A stretch of DNA of 40,962 nt from Collinsella aerofaciens (GCA_905213725.1 CAJMJM010000003.1:1-40962); one strand, 5' to 3'. Shown: positions 24,893 through 33,311, counted from the first letter of the stretch. Notes: generated from the sequence alone by a model not told the origin. Program-made: numbers and translations.

Positions 24893-25130
24893 GGAAATAG
24901 AGACACCTGTTGAAAACTTGTCGAAACCATGGGCATAAGGTGTCTAAAACCCAACCCGCGGTGGTGAAAAGTTTTGCGCAGGTTTTGAACGTGGAAAACC
25001 ACCCCCGTTGCACACAGGTTGCTGTCGATTCTCTTTCTGGGTCTGACCTGCGTCTTTGGGAGTAATCAACAGTTTCGTCAGTGCTATTACTATTATTAAG
25101 ATATTTATATCTAAAGAAAGGTATTAAAAG
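24893..25130. other. oriC, dnaA-dnaN spacer with DnaA box and AT-rich unwinding region
   Basis: The spacer contains a perfect TTTTCAACA box on the minus strand (24908-24916), a TTTTCCACG variant (24990-24998, minus), and TAATCAACA (25063-25071, plus). It ends in an AT-rich stretch (25083-25130) just before dnaN. Read on the minus strand, 25084-25100 gives the 3-nt-periodic CTTAATAATAGTAATAG, resembling a DnaA-trio element, next to the 25063 box. A palindrome AGATATTTATATCT lies at 25100-25113. This is the most likely melting site. Confidence 0.65.
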
Positions 25131-26234
25131 ATGAAGTTCACCGTCAGCCAGAGCTCGCTTACACAAGCCATCGGCGTCGTTATGAAGGGTGTCGCTTCGG
25201 CGTCCACCCTTCCCATCCTGTCGGGCGTGCTCGTCAAGGCGCAAGACGGCATCTTGGAATTCCAGACCTCTAACTACACCATCTCGATCCGTCATCGCAT
25301 CGCGGCGCATGTCGAAGAAGAGGGTGAGATGGTTATCCCCTGTAAGATGCTCTCCAATATCACCAAGACCCTCCCCGATGCCCCGGTCACCTTTGAGCTG
25401 TCCGAGCGCCAGGTGCTGATTGGTTGCGAGAAGAGCTCTTTCCGCCTGAACACGCTCGATGTCAATGACTTCCCCGAGTTTCCGGCCTATGCCATCGAGA
25501 GTGCCGTGGAGCTGCCGACCGATATCTTGTCCGAAATGGTCGGCCGCGTGTGGCGCGTCACCTCGACCGACAAGGCCCGCCCCATTCTGGGTGGCGTGCA
25601 CATGAAGGTCGAGAACAACACCGTGCGCCTGGTGGCGACCGATTCCTTCCGCTTGGCCGTGTGCGATACGCAGGTCGAGACCTCGACTCTCGAGGGCTCC
25701 TTTGAACTCAACGTTCCGGCCGACGCCTTTAACGACGCGCTGAACATCATGGCCAGCCAGGCGACCATCATGATCGGGGCTACCGACACCCAGGTCGTCT
25801 TCGAGGCCGGCAACACCACCTACGTGTCGCGCCGTATCGAGGGCATGTACCCCAACTACAAGCAGCTCATCCCCGATTCGTGCGTGACGAGCGTCAAGAT
25901 CGACGTCGCCGCCTTTAACGCCGCCCTCAAGCGCGTGGCCGTTATCGCGAGCGCCAACCCCGCCGTCAAGTTCGAGATCGATGTCGAGAACGGGCAGATG
26001 GGCCTGTCCTCCATTTCCAATGACCAGGACCTTGCGCAGGAGACGATCGATGTCGAGGCCGAGGGCGAGTCGGGCACCATCGCCTTCAACTACCACTACA
26101 TCTTTGGCTGCCTCAATGCCCTGTCCAAGGAGAAGGAGATCACGCTGGAGCTCAAGAGCTACTCGCAGGCGGGCATCTTCAAGTCCTACGACAAGATCAA
26201 CTACCTGTACCTGGTTATGCCGGTCCGCATCTAG
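25131..26234 (+). CDS. dnaN: DNA polymerase III beta subunit (sliding clamp)
   Basis: DnaN is the ring-shaped processivity clamp of DNA polymerase III and a hub for repair proteins. The 367-residue product aligns with the family end to end: MKFTVSQSSLTQAIGVVMKGV, TLPILSGVLVKA, ATDSFRLAVC, FPEFPAY, and the C-terminal hydrophobic-pocket peptide YLVMPVRI. The start ATG has AAAGG at about 9 bp. It lies directly after the AT-rich part of the origin and 10 bp before recF. Confidence 0.98.
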   Translation: MKFTVSQSSLTQAIGVVMKGVASASTLPILSGVLVKAQDGILEFQTSNYTISIRHRIAAHVEEEGEMVIPCKMLSNITKTLPDAPVTFELSERQVLIGCEKSSFRLNTLDVNDFPEFPAYAIESAVELPTDILSEMVGRVWRVTSTDKARPILGGVHMKVENNTVRLVATDSFRLAVCDTQVETSTLEGSFELNVPADAFNDALNIMASQATIMIGATDTQVVFEAGNTTYVSRRIEGMYPNYKQLIPDSCVTSVKIDVAAFNAALKRVAVIASANPAVKFEIDVENGQMGLSSISNDQDLAQETIDVEAEGESGTIAFNYHYIFGCLNALSKEKEITLELKSYSQAGIFKSYDKINYLYLVMPVRI

Positions 26235-26244
26235 CAACCGCCCT

Positions 26245-27351
26245 ATGACCATGTTCGCCCGCGATCTTTCCGTCGCGCACTACCGCAGCTTCGATAGTTA
26301 TCGCCTTGCCCTGGACGAGGGCGTGACGATACTTGCGGGACCCAACGCGGCGGGAAAGACCAATCTCATAGAGGCGCTGCAGCTGCTGACGAGCGGCGCC
26401 TCGTTTAGGCATCCGACCGCAGCCGAGCTCGTCCATGATGGCGTGGGCTCGTGCAAGGTCGAGCTGAGGCTCGAGGGCGACGGCCGCGTGCTTGATATGG
26501 GATTGAGCGTGGAGGACGGTAAGCGCTCGTTTAGCCGCAACGGCAAGAGGTGCTCTGCCGCCGGTGTGCGCGGGGCTCTGCCGAGCGTGCTGTTTTGCCC
26601 CGACCATCTGGACATGGTTAAGCGAGGCGCCAGTGTGCGCCGCGCCGCCCTCGATGACTTTGGCATGCAGCTGAGCGCACGTTATGCCGATCTTGCGAGC
26701 ACCTATGGACGCTGCGTGACCCAGCGTAACGCCCTGCTCAAGGAGACCTGGTGCTGTCGCGAGATGCTCGGCGCGTGGAACGATTCGATTGCCCGCGCGG
26801 GCTCGGCCCTGCTTGTGCACCGGTTGGCCCTGCTCGACCGGCTGGCGGGCCATGTGCACACTGCCTACGGGCAAGTGGCATCCGGTGAGGCTGCCAACGT
26901 GACCTATACGTCCACGCTGGGGGATTTGCCCCAGGTCGATGATCGCGAAGAGCTGAAGGGCTGGGCGTACGAGCGCATGCTGACTGCCCTTGATGAGCAC
27001 GCCGACGAGGAAATTCGCCGCGGCGTGACGTTGGTGGGACCGCATCGCGATGAGATTGAGTTTACCGTGGCGGGGCGCGCCGCCCGTTCATTTGCCAGCC
27101 AAGGTCAGCAGCGAACGTTGGTTCTGGCCTGGAAGGTGGCGGAGGTGGCCGTGGCTCGCGATGTCCTGGGCACCGCCCCGTTGCTGCTTTTGGACGACGT
27201 GATGAGCGAACTCGACGGCGAACGCCGCGGTGCTTTTCTGCGGCTGATCGGCGATGATATCCAGACGGTCATAACCACGACCAACCTGGGGTATTTTACC
27301 GATGACCTGCTTGATCGAGCCAAGGTGGTGAGCATGGGTGAGACGTGCTAA
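26245..27351 (+). CDS. recF: DNA replication and repair protein RecF
   Basis: RecF is an SMC-like ATPase that helps load RecA at gapped DNA. The 368-residue protein has Walker A AGPNAAGKTNLIEALQLL, the signature region FASQGQQRTLVLAWKVAE, Walker B LLLLDDVMSELD and the D-loop/H-loop region TVITTTNLGYF. I place the start at ATG 26245; a second ATG two codons on (26251) is possible, and neither has a clear ribosome-binding site, so coupling to dnaN is likely. The frame is open far upstream inside dnaN, which is coincidence. The downstream DUF721 gene overlaps its last 14 bp. Confidence 0.96.
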   Translation: MTMFARDLSVAHYRSFDSYRLALDEGVTILAGPNAAGKTNLIEALQLLTSGASFRHPTAAELVHDGVGSCKVELRLEGDGRVLDMGLSVEDGKRSFSRNGKRCSAAGVRGALPSVLFCPDHLDMVKRGASVRRAALDDFGMQLSARYADLASTYGRCVTQRNALLKETWCCREMLGAWNDSIARAGSALLVHRLALLDRLAGHVHTAYGQVASGEAANVTYTSTLGDLPQVDDREELKGWAYERMLTALDEHADEEIRRGVTLVGPHRDEIEFTVAGRAARSFASQGQQRTLVLAWKVAEVAVARDVLGTAPLLLLDDVMSELDGERRGAFLRLIGDDIQTVITTTNLGYFTDDLLDRAKVVSMGETC

Positions 27352-27901
27352 TTACGAGCGCGAGAGCGAAACGGTTGCCTTCAGTGGATTTTTGAACGCA
27401 GAGCGTCAGCGCATCCTGGCGGCCGCGACACCTGAGCGCCGCGCGCAGATGGAGGCTGCCGAGGAGTCGCGCGCGGTCTATCGCGCGTGGAACGCGGTGT
27501 GCTCGGGCACGCGCGAGGGGCGGCATGTGACGGGCTTGCGCTACCTGCCCGAGTCCAATGAGCTGCTGGTATATCTCGATTCGCCCTCGTGGACGCAGGA
27601 AATGACGCTGTTGCGCGAGATCATCCGCGCGCGCATGGAGCGCGCCGGTGCGCATGTGGACGGCCTGGTGTTCAAAACCACCGCGCCGGGTCACACGCCG
27701 CCCGCCGCCAAGCAGCGCCTGCGCCCGGCGACGACCGAGCGCCCGCCGGCCCCGCACGCCGACCTAAGTGAGGCCGAATGCACCGAGATTGAGCGCCAAG
27801 TGGCGCCCATCGAAGACCAAAAACTGCGCGAGGCCCTCGAGAATGCCATGAGAGCCAGTGCCGAGTGGGCCAAGGGCGTAGAAAGCAAAAAAGAGCCTTA
27901 A
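27338..27901 (+). CDS. DUF721 (DciA-like) protein
   Basis: The DUF721/DciA family includes the ancestral loader of the replicative helicase DnaB; actinobacterial homologs sit directly after recF, as here. The 187-residue product has the DUF721 core at ~45-115 (YRAWNAVCSGTREGRHVTGL, LLVYLDSPSWTQEMTLLREI) followed by a Pro/Ala-rich linker and a charged C-terminal helix. The start is GTG at 27338, overlapping the recF stop. No DnaC- or DnaI-type loader is visible in this window, so this is the natural candidate. The loading role is family knowledge, not shown by the sequence. Confidence 0.85.
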   Translation: MRRANYERESETVAFSGFLNAERQRILAAATPERRAQMEAAEESRAVYRAWNAVCSGTREGRHVTGLRYLPESNELLVYLDSPSWTQEMTLLREIIRARMERAGAHVDGLVFKTTAPGHTPPAAKQRLRPATTERPPAPHADLSEAECTEIERQVAPIEDQKLREALENAMRASAEWAKGVESKKEP

Positions 27902-27927
27902 ATCGCATCTGGTGGCCTTGTAGAGCC

Positions 27928-27957
27928 AAATACCCTCGTTCCTGAGGGTATTTTTTT
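27928..27957 (+). terminator. Terminator after the dnaN-recF-DUF721 run
   Basis: A perfect 10-bp stem (AAATACCCTC / GAGGGTATTT, 6-nt loop) runs into seven T residues, 27 bp after the DUF721 stop and 50 bp before gyrB. gyrB must therefore have its own promoter in 27958-28000; I could not pick one securely. Confidence 0.9.
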
Positions 27958-28006
27958 ACGATAAACTAGTAAGGCTGTACACATTTTCTTGACTGAAGGA
28001 GGACGT

Positions 28007-30037
28007 GTGGCAAACGAAAACGATTACGATGGCGGCGAGAATAAGATTCTCGAAGGACTCGAGGCCGTTCGTAAGCGCCCGGGCATGAATATCGGCTCGA
28101 CGCGCGCCATCGAACAGCATCACCAGGTGTGGGAGCTCGTTGTCAACTCCGTCGACGAGGCCATGGCCGGTTTCTGCACCGAGATCCAGGTGACGGTCCA
28201 CGCCGACAACTCCATCACGGTCGTCGACAACGGGCGCGGCATCCCCGTCGACGAGCACCCTGTTAAAAAGATCCCGACGCTCGAGGTCGTCATGACGATC
28301 TTGCACGCCGGCGGTAAGTTCGATAACTCGGCCTATAAGGTTTCGGGCGGCCTGCACGGCTTTGACATCTCCGTCGTCAACGCACTGTCCAAGCGCGTAA
28401 TCGTTCAGGTTCGTCGCGACGGCAACCACTACGACATGGACTTCTCGCGCGGCAAGACCGTTAAGAAGATGGAGGTCGTGGGCACCTCGGATTCGACGGG
28501 CACCACCGTCACCTTCTGGCCCGACGACGAGATCTTCGAGACCTGCATTTACGATTTCGATACGCTGCACAACCGTCTGCAGGAGACGGCGTTCCTCAAT
28601 AAGAACCTCAAAATCGTGCTGACTGACGAGCGCGAGTCTACTCCCCACGTGGAGGAGTTTTGCTACGAGGGCGGCATCATCGACTTCGTCAAGTTCCTTA
28701 ACGAGGGCAAGGACGTCCCCGAGGCCTTTAAGGAGCCTATCTACATCGAGGGCAAATCGGACCCGGACGCACCTGTGGCCAAGATGGGCGAGGTTGAGGT
28801 TTCCCTGCAGTGGAATAGCGGCTACGGCGAGAACGTCATGTCGTTTGCCAACGACATCTACACCCCCGAGGGCGGCATGCACCTTGAGGGCTTCCGCACC
28901 GCGCTCACCCGCGTGATCAACGACTATGCGCGCAAGCAGAACCTGCTCAAGGAAAAAGACGCCAATCTGACCGGCGACGATGTGCGCGAGGGCCTTTCGG
29001 CCGTTATCTCGGTCAAGCTGCCCGATCCGCAGTTTGAGGGCCAGACCAAGGCCAAGCTCGGCAGCTCCTATATGCGCGCGCTGACGCTCAAGATCGTGAC
29101 CGACGGCCTTGCCGATTACCTCGAGGAGCACCCTAAGCCCGCTCGCGAGATCGTCAAGAAGGCGCAGCAGGCCTGCAAGGCGCGCAATGCCGCCCGCAAG
29201 GCGCGCGAGGCGACCCGCCGCAAGAGCCTGCTCGAGACGGCGTCCCTGCCCGGTAAGCTCGCCGACTGCTCGGTGCGCGATGCCGAGCTGACCGAGCTCT
29301 TCATCGTAGAGGGCGACTCGGCAGGCGGTTCGGCCAAGGACGGCCGTCGCCGAGACATCCAGGCGATTCTGCCCCTGCGCGGCAAGATTTTGAACGTCGA
29401 GCGCGTTGGTGACCATCGCGCGTTCTCGAGTGACACCATCCAGTCGCTGATTACCGCGATCGGCTGTGGCGTCACGACGAGTGCCGGCGACGGCGGCGAT
29501 TTCGATATCACCAAGGCGCGCTACCACAAGATCATCATCATGACCGATGCAGACGTCGACGGCGCGCATATCCGCATCCTGCTGCTGACGGTCTTCTTCA
29601 TGTACATGCGTCCGCTGAGCGATGCCGGCTACGTCTATGTTGCCTGCCCGCCCATCTTTGGCATTAAGGTGCGCAACAAGATCCACTACGTGTATCCCAA
29701 CGGCCGCCAGCCCGAAGACGAGATCCTGCGCGATACCATCCAGAGTCTGGGCCTGAACCCCGATGATAACGACGAGGACGGCAAGGCCAAGGACGGCAAG
29801 ATCACCAAAAAGCGCAAGGGCTATACCGTCCAGCGCTACAAGGGCCTGGGCGAGATGGACCCCAAACAGCTTGCCTCGACGACGATGGACCCAAAGACCC
29901 GCATTCTGCAGCGTGTGTCGATCGAGGACGCCGTGGTGGCGGACCGCGCCGTGCGCGAGCTGATGGGTTCCGAGGTCGGCTATCGCCGCGAGTACATCGA
30001 GAAGCATGCACATGATGCACGATTCCTTGACGCTTAA
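28007..30037 (+). CDS. gyrB: DNA gyrase subunit B
   Basis: GyrB is the ATPase half of gyrase, which supercoils DNA with GyrA. The 676-residue product has the GHKL domain (WELVVNSVDEAMAG, VVDNGRGIPVD), the transducer, the TOPRIM motifs EGDSAGGSAKDGRRRD and DADVDGAHIRILLL, and the GyrA-binding tail RYKGLGEMDPKQLASTT. Start is GTG at 28007 after AAGGAGG; six upstream codons in frame lack support. Two changes stand out: RPGMNIGST where RPGMYIGST is usual, and GGLHGFDIS (~114-122) where GGLHGVGxS is usual, replacing a glycine of the ATP-lid motif with Asp120. The gene is intact and essential, so this is either lineage-specific or an error. Confidence 0.97.
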   Translation: MANENDYDGGENKILEGLEAVRKRPGMNIGSTRAIEQHHQVWELVVNSVDEAMAGFCTEIQVTVHADNSITVVDNGRGIPVDEHPVKKIPTLEVVMTILHAGGKFDNSAYKVSGGLHGFDISVVNALSKRVIVQVRRDGNHYDMDFSRGKTVKKMEVVGTSDSTGTTVTFWPDDEIFETCIYDFDTLHNRLQETAFLNKNLKIVLTDERESTPHVEEFCYEGGIIDFVKFLNEGKDVPEAFKEPIYIEGKSDPDAPVAKMGEVEVSLQWNSGYGENVMSFANDIYTPEGGMHLEGFRTALTRVINDYARKQNLLKEKDANLTGDDVREGLSAVISVKLPDPQFEGQTKAKLGSSYMRALTLKIVTDGLADYLEEHPKPAREIVKKAQQACKARNAARKAREATRRKSLLETASLPGKLADCSVRDAELTELFIVEGDSAGGSAKDGRRRDIQAILPLRGKILNVERVGDHRAFSSDTIQSLITAIGCGVTTSAGDGGDFDITKARYHKIIIMTDADVDGAHIRILLLTVFFMYMRPLSDAGYVYVACPPIFGIKVRNKIHYVYPNGRQPEDEILRDTIQSLGLNPDDNDEDGKAKDGKITKKRKGYTVQRYKGLGEMDPKQLASTTMDPKTRILQRVSIEDAVVADRAVRELMGSEVGYRREYIEKHAHDARFLDA

Positions 30038-30048
30038 GAGGAGGTAAC

Positions 30049-32790
30049 GTGGCAGACGATATCAACAACAACGAGGGTATGGGCGAGGCCGGCGATGCCG
30101 GTATGCCCGATGATCTGAAGCGCCTGCTTGCCCGTGCTGAGCAGGGCGAGGACGGCGATCCGGACGCCTATAACCCCGATGCCGATGATGATGAGGAAGA
30201 GGACGACGACGGTGAGCTCGAGGAGAGCTTTGGCGAAGTCGATCGTGGCGCCTCGGCCGGCGAGGACATCAACGGCGGCCAGCTCCAGATTTCGGAGTTC
30301 GGTCGCGAGATGAAGCAGTCGTTCATCGAGTATTCGATGTCGGTTATCACAGCGCGTGCCCTGCCGGACGTGCGCGACGGCTTAAAGCCGGTACACCGCC
30401 GCATCCTGTACGCGATGAACGAGAGCGGCATCTACCCCAACCGCCCACACAAAAAGTCGGCCTGGACGGTCGGCGAAGTTATCGGTAAGTACCACCCGCA
30501 CGGTGACTCTGCGGTCTACGAGGCCATGGTCCGCCTGGCGCAGTGGTTCTCCATGCGCACGCCGCTCATCGACGGTCACGGCAACTTCGGCAACATCGAT
30601 GGCGACGGCGCGGCGGCCATGCGTTACACCGAGAGCCGCCTGGCCAAGCCCGCCATGGAACTGCTGCGTGACTTGCAGAAGGATACCGTCGACTGGCAGC
30701 CCAACTACGACGAATCGCTCGCCGAGCCCGTGGCACTGCCTGCGCGCTTCCCCAACCTGCTGGTCAACGGCAGCCAGGGCATCGCCGTCGGCATGGCCAC
30801 CAACATCGCCCCGCATAACCTCACCGAGGCGATCGAGGCCACCTGCTACCTGATCGACAACCCCGACGCCACCGTCGACGAGCTCATGCAGATCATGCCC
30901 GGTCCGGACTTCCCCACCGGCGCCATCATCATGGGCAGCGCCGGCATTAAGCAGAGCTACGAGACCGGCCGCGGCTCCATTACCGTGCGTGCCAAGGCAC
31001 ATGTGGAGTCCACCAAGACCGGCCGCAGCCGCCTGGTCTTTACCGAGATTCCCTACATGGTCAACAAGGGCACCCTGCAGGAGAAGATCGCCCAACTCGT
31101 CAACGACAAGCGCATTGAGGGCATCTCGGATATGCGCGATGAGTCCAACCAGAAGGGCATCCGTCTGGTCATCGAGCTCAAGAAGGGCGTCATTCCGCAG
31201 GTCGTGCTCAACAACCTGTATAAGTACACCTCGCTGCAGACGACCTTTGGCGCCAACAACCTGGCACTCGTCAACGGCGTTCCCAAATGCCTGAGCCTGC
31301 GCGAGATGCTGCAGCACTACATCGACCACCAGGTCGACGTCGTCACCCGCCGCACCCGCTTCGACCTTAAGAAGGCCCAGGCCCGCGCGCATATCCTCGA
31401 GGGCTACCTGATGGCCCTTGACCATATCGACGAGGTCATTAGCATCATCCGCTCCTCGCAGACCGACTCCGAGGCCAGCAGCCGACTGATCGAACGCTTT
31501 GGCTTTACGCCCGAGCAGACCACGGCCATCCTCGAGATGAAGCTGCGCCGCCTGACCGGCCTGGAGCGCGACAAGATCCAAGAAGAGTTGGACGGCCTGC
31601 GCCGCGCCATCGCCTACTACGAGGACCTGCTGGCGCACGAGGAGAAGATCCTGGGCGTCATCAAGGAAGAGATGCGCGAGATCTCCAAGAAGTTCGGCGA
31701 CAAGCGCCGCACCGAGATCAGCCAGGTTGAGAAGGACCTGGATGTCGAGGACCTCATCGCCGACGAGGATATGGTCGTGACCATCACCCACACCGGCTAC
31801 GTTAAGCGTATCCCGGTGGCCGCCTACCGTGCCCAAAAGCGCGGTGGCAAGGGCGTGTCGGGCGTCAACCTCAAAGAGGACGACGTCATCGACGAGATGT
31901 TCATCGCGTCCACGCACGAGTACGTGCTGTTCTTCTCGAGCAAGGGCAAGGTCTATCGCCTGAAGGTGCACGAGCTGCCGGTGGGTACGCGCCAGGCGCG
32001 CGGTACCGCGATCGTCAACCTGCTGCCCTTCGAGGAGGGCGAGAAGATCGCGAGCGTCATCAGCTGCCGCGAGTTCCCAGCCGACGAGTACCTGATGTTT
32101 GCCACCAAGAGCGGCATGGTCAAGAAGACCGTGATGAGCGCATATGACCGCAGCCGTCGCGACGGCCTGATCGCTATCAACCTGCGTGACGACGACGCGC
32201 TGCTGAACGTGCGCCGCGTGCGCGAGGGCGACAAGATTATCCTGGCCACCACCGCGGGCAAGGCGATCATGTTCTCCGAGGAGCAGGTGCGCGCCACCGG
32301 CCGCGATACCAGCGGCGTTCGCGGTATTAGTATGAAGGACGGCGTGAGCGTTCTGGGCATGGAAGTCACTAACGGCAACGGCGATCTGTTCGTCATCACC
32401 GAGCGCGGCTACGGCAAGCGCACGCCGGTCGCGGACTACCCGGAGCAGAATCGCGGCGGTCAGGGCGTCTACACCATTCAAATGACCGAGCGTAAGGGTA
32501 ACCTCGCGGCCATGAAGACGGTGGGCCCGCAGCACGAGCTGTTTATCGTGACGGAGGGCGCGACGGTCATTCGCGTCAAGACCGACGAGATCAGCCAGAC
32601 CGGCCGCGCCACCCAGGGCGTCAAGATGATGACCGTCGACGACAACGACCGCATCTGCGCCGTGGCCCGCATGACGGCCGCCAAAGAGAAGCCCGAAGGC
32701 GAAGCCACGGAAAACGGCTCTGCCCCCGAAGAAACCCCTGTCGATCTAGGCGACGGCAACGACATGCCAGAAGATCTCCTAGACGAGTAA
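30049..32790 (+). CDS. gyrA: DNA gyrase subunit A
   Basis: GyrA cuts and rejoins DNA in the gyrase tetramer. The 913-residue product has an unusual acidic N-terminal extension of ~76 residues (DADDDEEEDDDGELEES) before the family start (FGREMKQSFIEYSMSVI). The catalytic Tyr193 sits in AMRYTESRL. The quinolone region YHPHGDSAVYEAM has Ser154 and Glu158, the usual susceptible-type residues of many Gram-positives. The C-terminal domain has the GyrA box QKRGGKG and six blade-like repeats, ending in an acidic tail. Start is GTG at 30049 after AGAGGAGG, 11 bp after gyrB. The extension is in frame with the only good ribosome-binding site, so it is probably real. Confidence 0.97.
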   Translation: MADDINNNEGMGEAGDAGMPDDLKRLLARAEQGEDGDPDAYNPDADDDEEEDDDGELEESFGEVDRGASAGEDINGGQLQISEFGREMKQSFIEYSMSVITARALPDVRDGLKPVHRRILYAMNESGIYPNRPHKKSAWTVGEVIGKYHPHGDSAVYEAMVRLAQWFSMRTPLIDGHGNFGNIDGDGAAAMRYTESRLAKPAMELLRDLQKDTVDWQPNYDESLAEPVALPARFPNLLVNGSQGIAVGMATNIAPHNLTEAIEATCYLIDNPDATVDELMQIMPGPDFPTGAIIMGSAGIKQSYETGRGSITVRAKAHVESTKTGRSRLVFTEIPYMVNKGTLQEKIAQLVNDKRIEGISDMRDESNQKGIRLVIELKKGVIPQVVLNNLYKYTSLQTTFGANNLALVNGVPKCLSLREMLQHYIDHQVDVVTRRTRFDLKKAQARAHILEGYLMALDHIDEVISIIRSSQTDSEASSRLIERFGFTPEQTTAILEMKLRRLTGLERDKIQEELDGLRRAIAYYEDLLAHEEKILGVIKEEMREISKKFGDKRRTEISQVEKDLDVEDLIADEDMVVTITHTGYVKRIPVAAYRAQKRGGKGVSGVNLKEDDVIDEMFIASTHEYVLFFSSKGKVYRLKVHELPVGTRQARGTAIVNLLPFEEGEKIASVISCREFPADEYLMFATKSGMVKKTVMSAYDRSRRDGLIAINLRDDDALLNVRRVREGDKIILATTAGKAIMFSEEQVRATGRDTSGVRGISMKDGVSVLGMEVTNGNGDLFVITERGYGKRTPVADYPEQNRGGQGVYTIQMTERKGNLAAMKTVGPQHELFIVTEGATVIRVKTDEISQTGRATQGVKMMTVDDNDRICAVARMTAAKEKPEGEATENGSAPEETPVDLGDGNDMPEDLLDE

Positions 32791-32830
32791 GAGGCCCTAG
32801 CTGGTAGAAAATATCAGACCCCATATATCG

Positions 32831-32863
32831 GCGGTCGGCGCACTGCGCGCCGACCGCTTTTTT
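32831..32863 (+). terminator. Terminator of gyrBA
   Basis: A perfect 11-bp stem (GCGGTCGGCGC / GCGCCGACCGC, 5-nt loop) followed by TTTTTT, 40 bp after the gyrA stop. Its T-run is also the left end of the large palindrome at 32858-33039. Confidence 0.92.
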
Positions 32864-33039
32864 GAAAACCTTGGGACCCCATGGTCGCTGGGCTGGCGAG
32901 GTGGTTTTGGTTTGTCGCGAGTTCCGCACGCAAAGAAGGCCACTTAATGTGGCCTTCGTCTTGCGCAGGACTGTCCGAGCAGCAAACCAAAACCATCTCG
33001 CCAGCCCAGCGACCACCCCTCCCAAAGATTTTCAAAAAA
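32858..33039. repeat. 182-bp imperfect palindrome
   Basis: Two arms of ~85 bp are inverted copies. The best-kept part is 32882-32914 against 32983-33015: 33 positions with one difference, which is a G-U pair in RNA. The centre is GAAGGCCAC / GTGGCCTTC (32935-32943 and 32949-32957). Outermost are TTTTTTGAAAA and TTTTCAAAAAA. Transcribed from either side it folds into one very long hairpin. Short ORFs seen on both strands are a by-product of the symmetry. It fills the gap between the gyrA terminator and the tRNA promoter. A MITE-like element or an RNase III site are the options. Confidence 0.85.
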
Positions 33040-33043
33040 GTTG

Positions 33044-33073
33044 TTGACGCGCGCGTAACGACTCGTCTAATAT
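33044..33073 (+). promoter_or_regulatory. Promoter of the tRNA Ile-Ala-Ile cluster
   Basis: The -35 TTGACG (33044-33049) and -10 TAATAT (33068-33073) are separated by 18 bp, placing transcription start a few bases before the first tRNA. Position and sequence fit a strong stable-RNA promoter. Confidence 0.8.
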
Positions 33074-33087
33074 ATCCCTTGCGCGAT

Positions 33088-33164
33088 GGACCTGTAGCTC
33101 AGTTGGTTAGAGCGTCCGGCTGATAACCGGGAGGTCACAAGTTCGAATCTTGTCAGGTCCACCA
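33088..33164 (+). tRNA. tRNA-Ile(GAT), copy 1
   Basis: A 77-nt cloverleaf with acceptor GGACCTG / CAGGTCC, anticodon loop CTGATAA (anticodon GAT), T-arm AAGTTCGAATCTT and an encoded CCA. It is identical to the copy at 33312-33388. Confidence 0.97.
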
Positions 33165-33175
33165 CTTTCTTTCGC

Positions 33176-33220
33176 AATAAACACCCCAGCGAGAGCCGAG
33201 TCGCCGCTGGGGTGTTTATT
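33176..33220 (+). other. Hairpin between tRNA-Ile and tRNA-Ala
   Basis: A perfect 16-bp stem (AATAAACACCCCAGCG / CGCTGGGGTGTTTATT) with a 13-nt loop. There is no proper T-run after it, and the next two tRNAs have no obvious promoter of their own, so it is more likely a processing hairpin or a leaky terminator. Confidence 0.6.
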
Positions 33221-33231
33221 ACTGTCTCCGT

Positions 33232-33307
33232 GGGGGTTTAGCTCAGCTGGGAGAGCGCGGGCTTTGCAAGCCTGAGGTCAGGGGTTCGATCCCCCTAACC
33301 TCCACCA
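33232..33307 (+). tRNA. tRNA-Ala(TGC)
   Basis: A 76-nt cloverleaf: acceptor GGGGGTT / AACCTCC with one G-U pair, anticodon loop TTTGCAA (anticodon TGC), T-arm GGGGTTCGATCCCC and encoded CCA. Ile(GAT) and Ala(TGC) are the classic rRNA-spacer pair, but no rRNA is present here. Confidence 0.97.
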
Positions 33308-33311
33308 TGAT

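Noticed and set aside
25981..26244. N-terminal extension of recF into dnaN
   Set aside because: The frame is open by chance; RecF homology begins at 26245 and the upstream residues are low-complexity Arg/Ser.
27956..30013. A 685-codon open frame antisense to gyrB
   Set aside because: It mirrors gyrB codons; high third-position G+C leaves the antisense frame open. The product has no recognisable motif. The same holds for 30382-32535 (antisense to gyrA), 6754-9171 (antisense to the M28-like gene) and 34910-36448 (antisense to typA).
32814..33047. Short ORFs on both strands in the gyrA-tRNA spacer
   Set aside because: They are by-products of the palindrome and have no ribosome-binding sites.
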